This document shows positions 1 through 5,026 of a DNA stretch of 6,109 nucleotides, in pieces. The notes beneath the pieces were generated by a model that saw nothing but the letters and a program-made list of their open reading frames with translations, made no database searches and was not told where the DNA came from. Every line of letters begins with the position of its first letter. The stretch's first letter is position 1. The position numbers and the translations under genes are program-made. Location of the stretch: assembly GCA_900555705.1 (NCBI GenBank), contig USLV01000087.1:1-6109 (forward strand), read 5' to 3'. This stretch comes from an uncultured Oscillospiraceae bacterium. Lineage in GTDB: Bacteria; Bacillota; Clostridia; Oscillospirales; Acutalibacteraceae.

Positions 1-170
1 AGGATACCGTCCACGGCAAAGCCGTTGATCATATCCATCAAAACCAGCACGGTCTTTTCCGGGGAAAAGGCCGAGAGCGGCAGCTCCGGCAGCGTGTCGA
101 TTCGGCGGCGCATGTCGGCCAGCGCCGCAGCCGTTCGCGGAGACGCCGGGTCAAATACAGACGCGCTCAT
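1..170 (-). CDS. Cysteine hydrolase, isochorismatase/nicotinamidase-like (N-terminal part, truncated by window edge)
   Basis: The reading frame opens with ATG at 170-168 and runs without a stop to the window edge, giving 56 full codons. After a 39-residue N-terminal stretch comes VLVLMDMINGF (residues 41-51), which matches the first beta strand of the isochorismatase-like hydrolase fold; Asp46 is at the position of the catalytic Asp of the Cys-Asp-Lys triad. The nucleophilic Cys and the Lys lie outside the window, so activity cannot be judged. Members hydrolyse amides such as nicotinamide (NAD salvage) or related small molecules in the cytoplasm; the substrate here is unknown. The start is supported by an AGGAGG-like sequence inside the 3' end of ppa and by the ATGA overlap with the ppa stop, which suggests translational coupling and a shared transcript. 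The gene is convincing; the family call rests on one motif plus the position of the strand. Confidence 0.72.
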   Translation of the reverse strand, partial: MSASVFDPASPRTAAALADMRRRIDTLPELPLSAFSPEKTVLVLMDMINGFAVDGI

Positions 171-715
171 GCCTCGCCCTCCTTCTGTGACAGGAACAGG
201 CGGTCGTATTCGGCCATGGCATGCTGGATGATCTGCATCGCTTTTTCGTGACCGAGCACCTCTTTGACCACCGTCTCCTTGCCCTCGAGGGATTTATAGA
301 CGGTGAAAAAGTGCTGGATCTCGTCGAAGGTGTGGGCGGGGAGAGCCTGGATATCGCGGTAGCAGGAGAGGGAGGGGTCGCGGAAGGGGACGGCAATGAT
401 CTTCTCATCAATCGACTCCTCATCCACCATCTTGATCACCCCGATGGGGAAGCACTGCACGAGCGTCAGCGGCACAAGCGCTTCCTGACAAAGTACGAGT
501 ACATCCAACGGATCGCCGTCGTCGCAGAAGGTGCGCGGAATGAAGCCGTAGTTCGCGGGGTAGTGGGTCGCTGTGTAGAGCACACGGTCGAGGCGCAGCA
601 TGCCGGTTTCCTTATCCACCTCATATTTATTCTTGCCGCCTTTGGAAATCTCAATCACGGCTGTGAAATTGTCCGGACGAATCCGCTCCGGCGAGATATC
701 GTGCCAGATGTTCAT
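167..715 (-). CDS. ppa: Inorganic pyrophosphatase, family I (soluble, Mg-dependent)
   Basis: This 182-residue protein hydrolyses pyrophosphate to two phosphates in the cytoplasm, pulling forward biosynthetic reactions such as nucleic acid synthesis and amino acid activation. The family I signature DGDPLDVLVL is at residues 66-75, with metal-binding Asp66, Asp68 and Asp71. Lined up with the E. coli enzyme the other active-site residues are also visible: Glu22, Lys30, Glu32, Arg44, Tyr52 and Tyr56 (in HYPANYGFIP), Asp98, Asp103, Lys105, and Tyr140-Lys141. The length is normal for the bacterial family and no key residue is missing. The start has an AGGAGG nine bases upstream (726-731 on the complement). 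A sigma-A-type promoter lies at 760-788. The gene overlaps the downstream cysteine hydrolase by four bases, so the two are probably co-transcribed. No functional link between the two products is evident. Confidence 0.96.
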   Translation of the reverse strand: MNIWHDISPERIRPDNFTAVIEISKGGKNKYEVDKETGMLRLDRVLYTATHYPANYGFIPRTFCDDGDPLDVLVLCQEALVPLTLVQCFPIGVIKMVDEESIDEKIIAVPFRDPSLSCYRDIQALPAHTFDEIQHFFTVYKSLEGKETVVKEVLGHEKAMQIIQHAMAEYDRLFLSQKEGEA

Positions 716-759
716 CGTGCATGTCCTCCTGTAAAAAAGATAGCGGGGTTCATATTGGT

Positions 760-788
760 AGTATATACCGGAGAAATGGATTTTGCAA
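760..788 (-). promoter_or_regulatory. Sigma-A-type promoter for ppa
   Basis: On the minus strand TTGCAA (788-783) and TATACT (765-760) are separated by exactly 17 bases. Each hexamer differs from consensus at one or two positions. Transcription would start near 753, leaving a leader of roughly 40 bases before the ppa ATG, with the AGGAGG inside it. The sequence match is good but no start site is known. Confidence 0.68.
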
Positions 789-865
789 GACGGAGACAGG
801 AAAATGCCGGACGGCTTCCGGCGGAAAAAGTTACAAAATTGTTATCGAAAAACAATAAAAACAGA

Positions 866-894
866 TTGACATTCAATTTTGAATGCTGTATCAT
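866..894 (+). promoter_or_regulatory. Strong sigma-A-type promoter for the DUF4173 membrane protein gene
   Basis: A perfect -35 hexamer TTGACA (866-871) is followed after 17 bases by TATCAT (889-894), which is 5 of 6 to the -10 consensus. The region is AT-rich against GC-rich surroundings. Transcription would start near 901, giving a leader of about 25 bases that contains AGGAGG (911-916) nine bases before the ATG at 926. Palindromes sit in the spacer and over the expected start (see the operator entry), so the promoter is probably regulated. Confidence 0.78.
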
Positions 895-908
895 ATCGAT
901 ATTCGATA
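871..908. promoter_or_regulatory. Putative operator: two inverted repeats within the DUF4173 gene promoter
   Basis: Two short perfect inverted repeats are seen. The first is ATTCAA-TT-TTGAAT (871-884), lying between the -35 and -10 hexamers. The second is TATCGA-TAT-TCGATA (894-908), starting at the last base of the -10 and covering the expected transcription start; the overlapping 10-mer ATATCGATAT (893-902) is itself palindromic. This placement is typical for repressor sites, because a bound dimer would block RNA polymerase. The regulator is not encoded in the window and I cannot name it. AT-rich promoters give some short palindromes by chance, so this remains a prediction. Confidence 0.45.
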
Positions 909-925
909 AAAGGAGGCGCTGATTT

Positions 926-2515
926 ATGACAGAAGACAGAGAGAATCTCTCGGAAACGGTCGAGAGCGCGTACAGCGGAGAAGACGAAACGATATCGGCC
1001 GTCTGCGGATGGCCACCACGGGAGCGACCGGTCTATTCCACCATGGAACAGGCCACGGCTGTTTCATGCCTGTTGATCGGCTACTGGCTGGTGCGGTGGG
1101 TGCTGCCCGGAGGGTTCGGGATCGGGACGGCGCTCTGCTTCGGCCTGCTGTTTCTCGTAGCCGGGCTCTATCGCCGCAGCGGAGGCCGGCAGCTGACAGC
1201 GGGCGACCGGCTGCGCGGCTGTATGCTGCTGGTGTTTACGCTGCCGTTTGTCCTGTTCCCGGAGGGGATTACACTCTGGCTGAATCTCCTTTTCCTGATG
1301 GCGGCAACCGCCTGGGTGGTGTACCAGAGCGGTTTCTCCGGGCGCGGCTGGCGGTCGCTCTGGCCGGTGGATTTGACACGCAGTCTGATCGGCCGTCCGT
1401 TTGCCTCGTTTGGCCATGGCATGGGGGCGGTGGGTAATCTGATCCGCCGCCTGCCCTGTCGGAAGGGAATTGGAAAAGCCGTCGGCGGCCTGTTGCTGGC
1501 GCTGCCGCTGACCCTGCTGGTCGGCGGCCTGCTGGTGGAGGCGGATGAGGTGTTTGCCGGGTGGATGGAAGCCCTGCTCTCGATGTTTTGGGAACTGCCG
1601 ACTGAACTGCCCATAGTGGTGCTGCGTCTGGGGCTTGCATTTCCGATTGCGCTCTATCTGTTCGGGATGCTCTATGCGGCGGCGCACGACACCAATGATC
1701 CCGCAGAACAGGACGAGGTATGGGAGCAGGAGCTCGCGGGTATCCGCCGCCTGTCGCCCGGGACACTGGCCGTCGCTCTGACGCCGATCTGTTTGCTCTA
1801 CCTGCTGTTTTTTGCTGCACAGTCGGCCTACCATCTGGCCGCCTTTCAGGACTATCTGCCGGTCGGCTTCACCTATGCCGATTACGCCCGGCGCGGCTTT
1901 TTTGAGCTCTGTGCCGTGGCGCTGATCAATCTCGGCCTGCTGGCGCTGCTCTATGCGTTCAGCCGCCGGGAGGAGGGTCGCCTGGCTCCGGTGGTGCGGG
2001 GCTACGGCGTGGCGCTCTGCGTGATGACTTTGCTGCTGATCGCGGTGGCGATGCGGAAGATGCTGCTCTATATCGACCGCTATGGACTGACGCCGCTGCG
2101 GGTCTACACCTCCTGGTTCATGGTGTTGTTGGCGCTGCTCTTTCTGCTGATCGCGCTGTCTCTGCTTGTCCGGCGGCTGCGGGCGGTGAGAGCGGCAGCG
2201 GTCGTCTGTGTGCTGATGTTCGGACTTCTGCAATTCGTACCAGTGGACGGGCTGATCGCCCGCTACAATGTCACCCGTTATCAGGAGGGAACGCTGCCAA
2301 CGGTGGATGTCACGCTGTTCGACTCGCTGTCGGACGCGGCGATCCCCTATATGGCGGAGCTGCTCGCGGACGACGATCCGGCGATATCGGACGCGGTGCG
2401 CACCCGTCTCCGGCAGCGCCGGGCGGAACTGCGGGAACAGCCCGCCGCGGGATGGAACCTCACGTCCTTCCGGATGCGGCGGTTACTGGACGAATTGCCC
2501 GGAGAGAGGCAATGA
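926..2515 (+). CDS. DUF4173-type multipass membrane protein of unknown function
   Basis: This is a 529-residue protein with an acidic N-terminal tail (residues 1-25), a very hydrophobic middle and an Arg-rich soluble C-terminal tail (about 440-529). I count roughly eleven likely membrane segments: about 43-60, 66-82, 98-112, 116-134, 186-204, 230-252, 280-299, 325-345, 359-375, 395-414 and 422-438. The family call comes from the stretch EADEVFAGW (205-213), from YADYARRGFFELCAVALIN (317-335), which is the most recognisable block of this family, and from the post-membrane ARYNVTRYQEG (445-455). The family has no established biochemical role, and none is assigned here. The ATG is set by AGGAGG (911-916) and a strong promoter just upstream. 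The gene is monocistronic in this window: a convergent small gene follows. Palindromes in the promoter suggest control by an unlinked regulator. The large open frame on the opposite strand is a codon-bias shadow. Confidence 0.88.
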   Translation: MTEDRENLSETVESAYSGEDETISAVCGWPPRERPVYSTMEQATAVSCLLIGYWLVRWVLPGGFGIGTALCFGLLFLVAGLYRRSGGRQLTAGDRLRGCMLLVFTLPFVLFPEGITLWLNLLFLMAATAWVVYQSGFSGRGWRSLWPVDLTRSLIGRPFASFGHGMGAVGNLIRRLPCRKGIGKAVGGLLLALPLTLLVGGLLVEADEVFAGWMEALLSMFWELPTELPIVVLRLGLAFPIALYLFGMLYAAAHDTNDPAEQDEVWEQELAGIRRLSPGTLAVALTPICLLYLLFFAAQSAYHLAAFQDYLPVGFTYADYARRGFFELCAVALINLGLLALLYAFSRREEGRLAPVVRGYGVALCVMTLLLIAVAMRKMLLYIDRYGLTPLRVYTSWFMVLLALLFLLIALSLLVRRLRAVRAAAVVCVLMFGLLQFVPVDGLIARYNVTRYQEGTLPTVDVTLFDSLSDAAIPYMAELLADDDPAISDAVRTRLRQRRAELREQPAAGWNLTSFRMRRLLDELPGERQ

Positions 2516-2546
2516 TTCAACGCGCTCCGGGAATATCAAATAGAAT

Positions 2547-2587
2547 AAAAAAATGCCGGGGCGGCTGCTGAAAAGCAGCCGCCCCGG
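2547..2587 (-). terminator. Intrinsic terminator of the small Cys-rich gene, between convergent genes
   Basis: A perfect 14-bp GC-rich stem (2556-2569 with 2574-2587) closes a four-base loop, read GAAA on the plus strand. On the minus strand the stem is followed after two bases by seven Ts (complement of 2553-2547), the classic intrinsic terminator layout. It stops transcription coming from the small gene at 2608-2718. Reading rightward there is no T-tract after the stem, so any effect on transcripts from the DUF4173 gene would depend on the hairpin alone. Confidence 0.9.
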
Positions 2588-2607
2588 TGACGCAGGACTG
2601 AAGGCGA

Positions 2608-2718
2608 TTAGCAACCGCAATTGCAGCCACAATCATTGTCATCGATGAGCAGGAGAACGATGATGATGAAGAGGATCCAGGTGCAGTCATTGCCGCAGAA
2701 CAGGTTTCTCAGGCACAT
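2608..2718 (-). CDS. Small Cys-rich hydrophobic protein (36 aa), single membrane segment
   Basis: The frame begins with ATG at 2718-2716 and ends with TAA at 2610-2608. The product has three parts: a short N-terminal region with Cys2, Cys8 and Cys12; a hydrophobic run TWILFIIIVLLLI (residues 13-25) long enough for one membrane helix; and a tail DDNDCGCNCGC (26-36) with Cys30, 32, 34 and 36. Seven of 36 residues are Cys. It is supported as a gene by an excellent AGGAGGT eight bases before the ATG, by a terminator right after the stop, and by a sporulation-type promoter match upstream. Short proteins with an aromatic/Ile-Leu-rich core and a Gly-Cys-Asn tail are familiar in clostridial genomes and are usually left hypothetical. 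The function is unknown. The Cys tail could bind metal or cross-link, and a spore-coat or envelope role is possible, but this is inference. Confidence 0.85.
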   Translation of the reverse strand: MCLRNLFCGNDCTWILFIIIVLLLIDDNDCGCNCGC

Positions 2719-2774
2719 ATCTCTTACCTCCTTTTCCATCCCGCCTGCCGAAGCCCTTGGGATTGATTACACTC

Positions 2775-2803
2775 TATACTATGTGGGGGACAAGCAGGTG
2801 GTT
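2775..2803 (-). promoter_or_regulatory. Putative mother-cell sporulation promoter (sigma-K/sigma-E type) for the small Cys-rich gene
   Basis: On the minus strand CATAGTATA (2783-2775) fits the -10 consensus CATAnnnTA of sigma-K, and AAC (2803-2801) lies exactly 17 bases upstream, fitting its short -35 AC element. Transcription would start near 2767, about 50 bases before the ATG. The match is to short motifs as known from Bacillus, so chance agreement is possible. The best housekeeping alternative nearby, TTGTCC-N18-TAATCA, is weaker. Confidence 0.5.
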
Positions 2804-2838
2804 CCCAAAGAGGCCGCCGGATTTTCAGAAACGTCAAC

Positions 2839-2895
2839 GGAGGAGAAAACAGAAGAAAAACGGAGAAAACAGGAGAGAGAAGGGGCAGAGGGAGA
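2839..2895. repeat. Polypurine tract with a short direct repeat between divergent genes
   Basis: Over 57 bases the plus strand is purine apart from four Cs (2850, 2861, 2870, 2886). It contains an 11-base direct repeat GGAGAAAACAG at 2842-2852 and 2862-2872, a 20-base period. It lies between the sporulation-like promoter and the CtsR operators. No gene with its own ribosome binding site is seen in it. It may simply be biased spacer DNA; no function is assigned. Confidence 0.6.
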
Positions 2896-2912
2896 TCAGA
2901 GTGACATTCAAA

Positions 2913-2962
2913 AGTCAAAGAAAGTCAAATTTGACCTTTTCTGACTTTGACTTTCTTTGACT
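2913..2962. promoter_or_regulatory. CtsR operator: three back-to-back CtsR boxes
   Basis: CtsR binds tandem heptamers of the type RGTCAAA-NAN-RGTCAAA. Box 1 reads AGTCAAA-GAA-AGTCAAA on the plus strand (2913-2929). Box 3 is the same sequence on the minus strand (2946-2962). Between them, also on the minus strand, is box 2 (2930-2946), whose heptamers are GGTCAAA and AGTCAGA, one mismatch in the latter. Boxes 1 and 3 belong to a 19-bp perfect inverted repeat (2911-2929 and 2946-2964). The array covers the -35 element of the ctsR promoter, so binding should exclude RNA polymerase. Its position directly before ctsR indicates autoregulation of the whole operon. Confidence 0.93.
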
Positions 2963-2974
2963 TTGTGATAAAAT
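2947..2974 (+). promoter_or_regulatory. Promoter of the ctsR-mcsA-mcsB-clpC operon
   Basis: TTGACT (2947-2952) serves as the -35 and TAAAAT (2969-2974) as the -10, separated by 16 bases. TG at 2966-2967 gives an extended -10 (TGATAAAAT). The -35 lies inside a CtsR box. Transcription would start near 2981, just before AGGAGG at 2987-2992. No sigma-B-type promoter was recognised. Confidence 0.75.
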
Positions 2975-3000
2975 GAGAGACAGAAAAGGAGGCGTGGGAT

Positions 3001-3459
3001 GTGCGCATAAGTGACGAGATTACCGCCTATATTCTTCATATGCTGGAACAGGCCGGAGATGCCGGGGCGGAGCTGCAGCGCAATCTGCTGGCCGAGGAGT
3101 TGGGCTGTGTCCCGAGCCAGATCAGCTATGTGCTGACCTCCCGCTTTACGCCGGAGAAGGGCTACATCGTGGAGAGCAGACGGGGCGGCGGCGGCTATAT
3201 CCGAATCCACCGCATCAAGTACCGCAGCGAGACGTCGCCGCTGATGCATACAGTCAATGCTATCGGCGAGGCGATGTCGGAACAGACGGCGCGGACGATC
3301 CTGCAAAACCTGATGGACGGCGGCTATCTCGCGGCGGAACACGCGCGGGTGATCGCCGCCGGGATATCCGATCGCGCCTATCGTGAGGCGCCGCCGGAGC
3401 TGCGTGATCGGCTGCGCGCCTCTGCCGTCAAACAGATGCTGACGGCGCTGAGCACATAA
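3001..3459 (+). CDS. ctsR: CtsR, repressor of class III heat-shock genes
   Basis: CtsR is a dimeric winged-helix repressor that holds down clp genes and its own operon, and loses DNA binding on heat or other protein stress. The 152-residue product has the normal family length. The helix-turn-helix region is around residues 25-50 (LAEELGCVPSQISYVLTSRF), followed by the wing RGGGGYIRI (61-69). The Gly-rich wing tip is the known heat-sensing element, and Arg61 corresponds to the DNA-contacting Arg62 of Bacillus-type CtsR, a target of arginine phosphorylation. The C-terminal part (about 78-152) matches the helical dimerisation domain. The start is GTG at 3001, chosen because AGGAGG (2987-2992) is eight bases upstream and the protein then begins at the normal place (xRISDEI). 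It is the first gene of the stress operon, 32 bases ahead of mcsA, with CtsR boxes directly upstream. Confidence 0.97.
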   Translation: MRISDEITAYILHMLEQAGDAGAELQRNLLAEELGCVPSQISYVLTSRFTPEKGYIVESRRGGGGYIRIHRIKYRSETSPLMHTVNAIGEAMSEQTARTILQNLMDGGYLAAEHARVIAAGISDRAYREAPPELRDRLRASAVKQMLTALST

Positions 3460-3491
3460 CAATACATAAGGTAATAAAGGAGGAACGACGT

Positions 3492-3995
3492 ATGTTGTGT
3501 CAAAAATGTGGAAAGAACCAGGCGACGACCCATTTCAAAAGGACGTTGAACGGAGAGACGTCTGAGTGGCACCTCTGTCCGTCCTGTGCCGCGGAGGAGG
3601 GGCTGGATTCGATGTTCAGCGGTCTGGATCTCGGGAATTTCTGGGGCAGCCTCTTTGCCGAGCCCGCCGCCCGCGCGATACCGGACACCGTCCGCTGCGA
3701 GGGCTGCGGCCACAGCTTTCGCGAGATCGCCCAAACGGGCCAGGCGGGCTGCCCGGCCTGCTATACCACCTTCTATGACCGGTTGCTGCCCTCGATCCAG
3801 CGGATCCATGGCAAAACGCGGCATGTCGGCAAGGCGCCGGCAGAAGCAGGAGAGCCCGCCCGCCGGGAACAGGAGCTCGAGCAGCTCCGCCGACAGCTGA
3901 CGGCTGCCATCGCGAAACAGGAATATGAGGAATGCGCCCGGCTGCGCGACCGTATCCGGGAACTGGAAGGGGGAGACAACCGTGACGAACAATAA
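3492..3995 (+). CDS. mcsA: McsA, zinc-binding activator of the McsB arginine kinase (UvrB/UvrC-motif protein)
   Basis: McsA partners with McsB and stimulates its protein arginine kinase activity; it also takes part in the McsB-ClpC adaptor complex. The 167-residue product has four CxxC pairs forming two zinc-binding modules: Cys3/Cys6 with Cys29/Cys32, and Cys69/Cys72 with Cys87/Cys90. After a charged linker there is a C-terminal UVR domain, roughly residues 125-160, with the typical LRRQLTAAIAKQEYEECARL pattern (132-151), a helical hairpin used for protein contacts. The length is typical for the family. AGGAGG at 3478-3483 lies eight bases before the ATG. The 3' end overlaps mcsB by 14 bases, so translation of the two partners is probably coupled. 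Confidence 0.95.
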   Translation: MLCQKCGKNQATTHFKRTLNGETSEWHLCPSCAAEEGLDSMFSGLDLGNFWGSLFAEPAARAIPDTVRCEGCGHSFREIAQTGQAGCPACYTTFYDRLLPSIQRIHGKTRHVGKAPAEAGEPARREQELEQLRRQLTAAIAKQEYEECARLRDRIRELEGGDNRDEQ

Positions 3996-4995
3996 ATGGT
4001 ATCAGCAGAGTGGTCCGGAGGGGGATGTGGTCATCAGCACCCGCATCCGCCTCGCCCGCAACCTCAACGGCTATCCCTTCCCGGCCGGTATGCGCACGGA
4101 GCAGAAACAGGAGGTCGCCGCGAAGATTCGTGCGGCCGCCGGGACGCTGCCGGAGACCTTCGATTATCTCGAAATGAAAAACATGGTGCGGCACGACGCG
4201 CTGTCCATGGTGGAACGCCATCTCATCAGCCCGGCCTTTGCCCGGTGCGAGGAGGGAAGCGCGCTGCTGCTGACCCGCGACGAGAGCGTCAGCATCATGC
4301 TCTGTGAGGAGGATCATCTGCGGCTGCAGGTGATGGGTGCCGGGATGCAGCTCGACGAGCTGTATACCCGGATAGACGCGCTGGACACGGCGCTGGACAG
4401 CCGCCTGCATTTCGCCTTTGACGAACGGCTGGGCTATCTGACCCAGTGCCCGACCAACCTCGGCACCGGTATGCGCGCCTCGCTGATGCTGCATCTGCCC
4501 GCGCTGCAGGAGGCCGGTGCCATCCAGCAGCTGGCCGCCACCGTCTCCAAGCTGGGGCTGACCATCCGCGGCCTTTATGGCGAGGGAAGCAAGTCGGAAG
4601 GCGCGATCTACCAGCTCTCGAACCAGGTGACGCTCGGCATCTCCGAGCAGACCGCGATCGAGAACCTGAAGGGGATTGCCGCCCAGATCATCCGGGAGGA
4701 ACGGACCGGACGGGAACAGATGCGCCGCCAGCCCAGCTTTGAGGACCGCGTCTGGCGGTCACTGGGATTGCTGCGATCAGCCCGCCTGCTCTCGCACGAC
4801 GAGTTCATGGTGCTGATTTCGAACCTCCGGGTCGGTGTCGCCTGTGGCGTTGTGGAGGATGTCGGGATGGATGTCATCAGCACGCTGATCAACGACGCGC
4901 AGCCCGCCACCCTGATGATGCGTGAGCGGCGGGATATGGAGCCCGCCGAGCGGGATACCCTGCGGGCGAAAATGGTGCGGGAGCGGCTGGCATAA
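3982..4995 (+). CDS. mcsB: McsB, protein arginine kinase
   Basis: McsB transfers phosphate from ATP to arginine side chains of CtsR and of misfolded proteins, marking them for ClpC-ClpP. It has the phosphagen-kinase fold. In the 337-residue product I see the nucleotide-binding STRIRLARN (19-27), EEDH (109-112), the catalytic-Cys signature CPTNLGTGMRA (156-166, Cys156), and YGEGSKSEGAIYQLSNQVTLG (199-219). Near the C-terminus RDTLRA (324-329) matches the RDxxRA motif of the allosteric phosphoarginine pocket. The start is taken as GTG at 3982, preceded by GGGGGAG; this begins just before the conserved GPEGDVVISTRIRLARN. An in-frame ATG at 3925 would add 19 residues lying entirely within mcsA and without family resemblance. 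One oddity is Cys108 where phosphagen kinases usually have Asn (NEEDH). The product is slightly shorter than the Bacillus protein, mainly at the ends. Confidence 0.95.
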   Translation: MTNNKWYQQSGPEGDVVISTRIRLARNLNGYPFPAGMRTEQKQEVAAKIRAAAGTLPETFDYLEMKNMVRHDALSMVERHLISPAFARCEEGSALLLTRDESVSIMLCEEDHLRLQVMGAGMQLDELYTRIDALDTALDSRLHFAFDERLGYLTQCPTNLGTGMRASLMLHLPALQEAGAIQQLAATVSKLGLTIRGLYGEGSKSEGAIYQLSNQVTLGISEQTAIENLKGIAAQIIREERTGREQMRRQPSFEDRVWRSLGLLRSARLLSHDEFMVLISNLRVGVACGVVEDVGMDVISTLINDAQPATLMMRERRDMEPAERDTLRAKMVRERLA

Positions 4996-5026
4996 GCCGC
5001 CCGGCAGACTGAAAGGAGAAGTGGCT

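Noticed and set aside
806..822. Inverted repeat GCCGGA-CGGCT-TCCGGC upstream of the ppa promoter, possible terminator
   Set aside because: The stem is only six base pairs with a short four-T run on the minus strand, and no gene lies upstream in that direction to be terminated. It may be chance.
221..922. 233-codon plus-strand frame opposite ppa
   Set aside because: It is antisense to a clear pyrophosphatase with all catalytic residues and runs through both promoters; no family resemblance.
1064..2233. 389-codon open frame on the minus strand, opposite the DUF4173 gene
   Set aside because: It is a Gln/His/Arg-rich low-complexity translation with no ribosome binding site, produced by the codon bias of the GC-rich gene on the other strand.
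2556..2587. The strong hairpin as an intrinsic terminator for the rightward DUF4173 transcript
   Set aside because: There is no T-tract after the stem on the plus strand; the T-tract is only on the minus-strand side, so it was assigned to the small gene.
2621..2944. 107-codon plus-strand frame across the small Cys-rich gene and polypurine tract
   Set aside because: It has no ribosome binding site, its Lys/Glu-rich end is just the polypurine tract, and it ends within the CtsR boxes. The minus-strand small gene explains the region better.
3925..3981. In-frame ATG at 3925 as the start of mcsB
   Set aside because: The 19 added residues lie entirely inside mcsA, have no ribosome binding site at a suitable distance and no resemblance to McsB N-termini. 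GTG at 3982 with GGGGGAG upstream fits better.
3616..4494. 292-codon minus-strand frame opposite mcsA/mcsB
   Set aside because: Shadow of the two real genes; no start signal and no recognisable domain. The same applies to the minus-strand frames at 3378-3992, 4889-5353 and 5369-6025.
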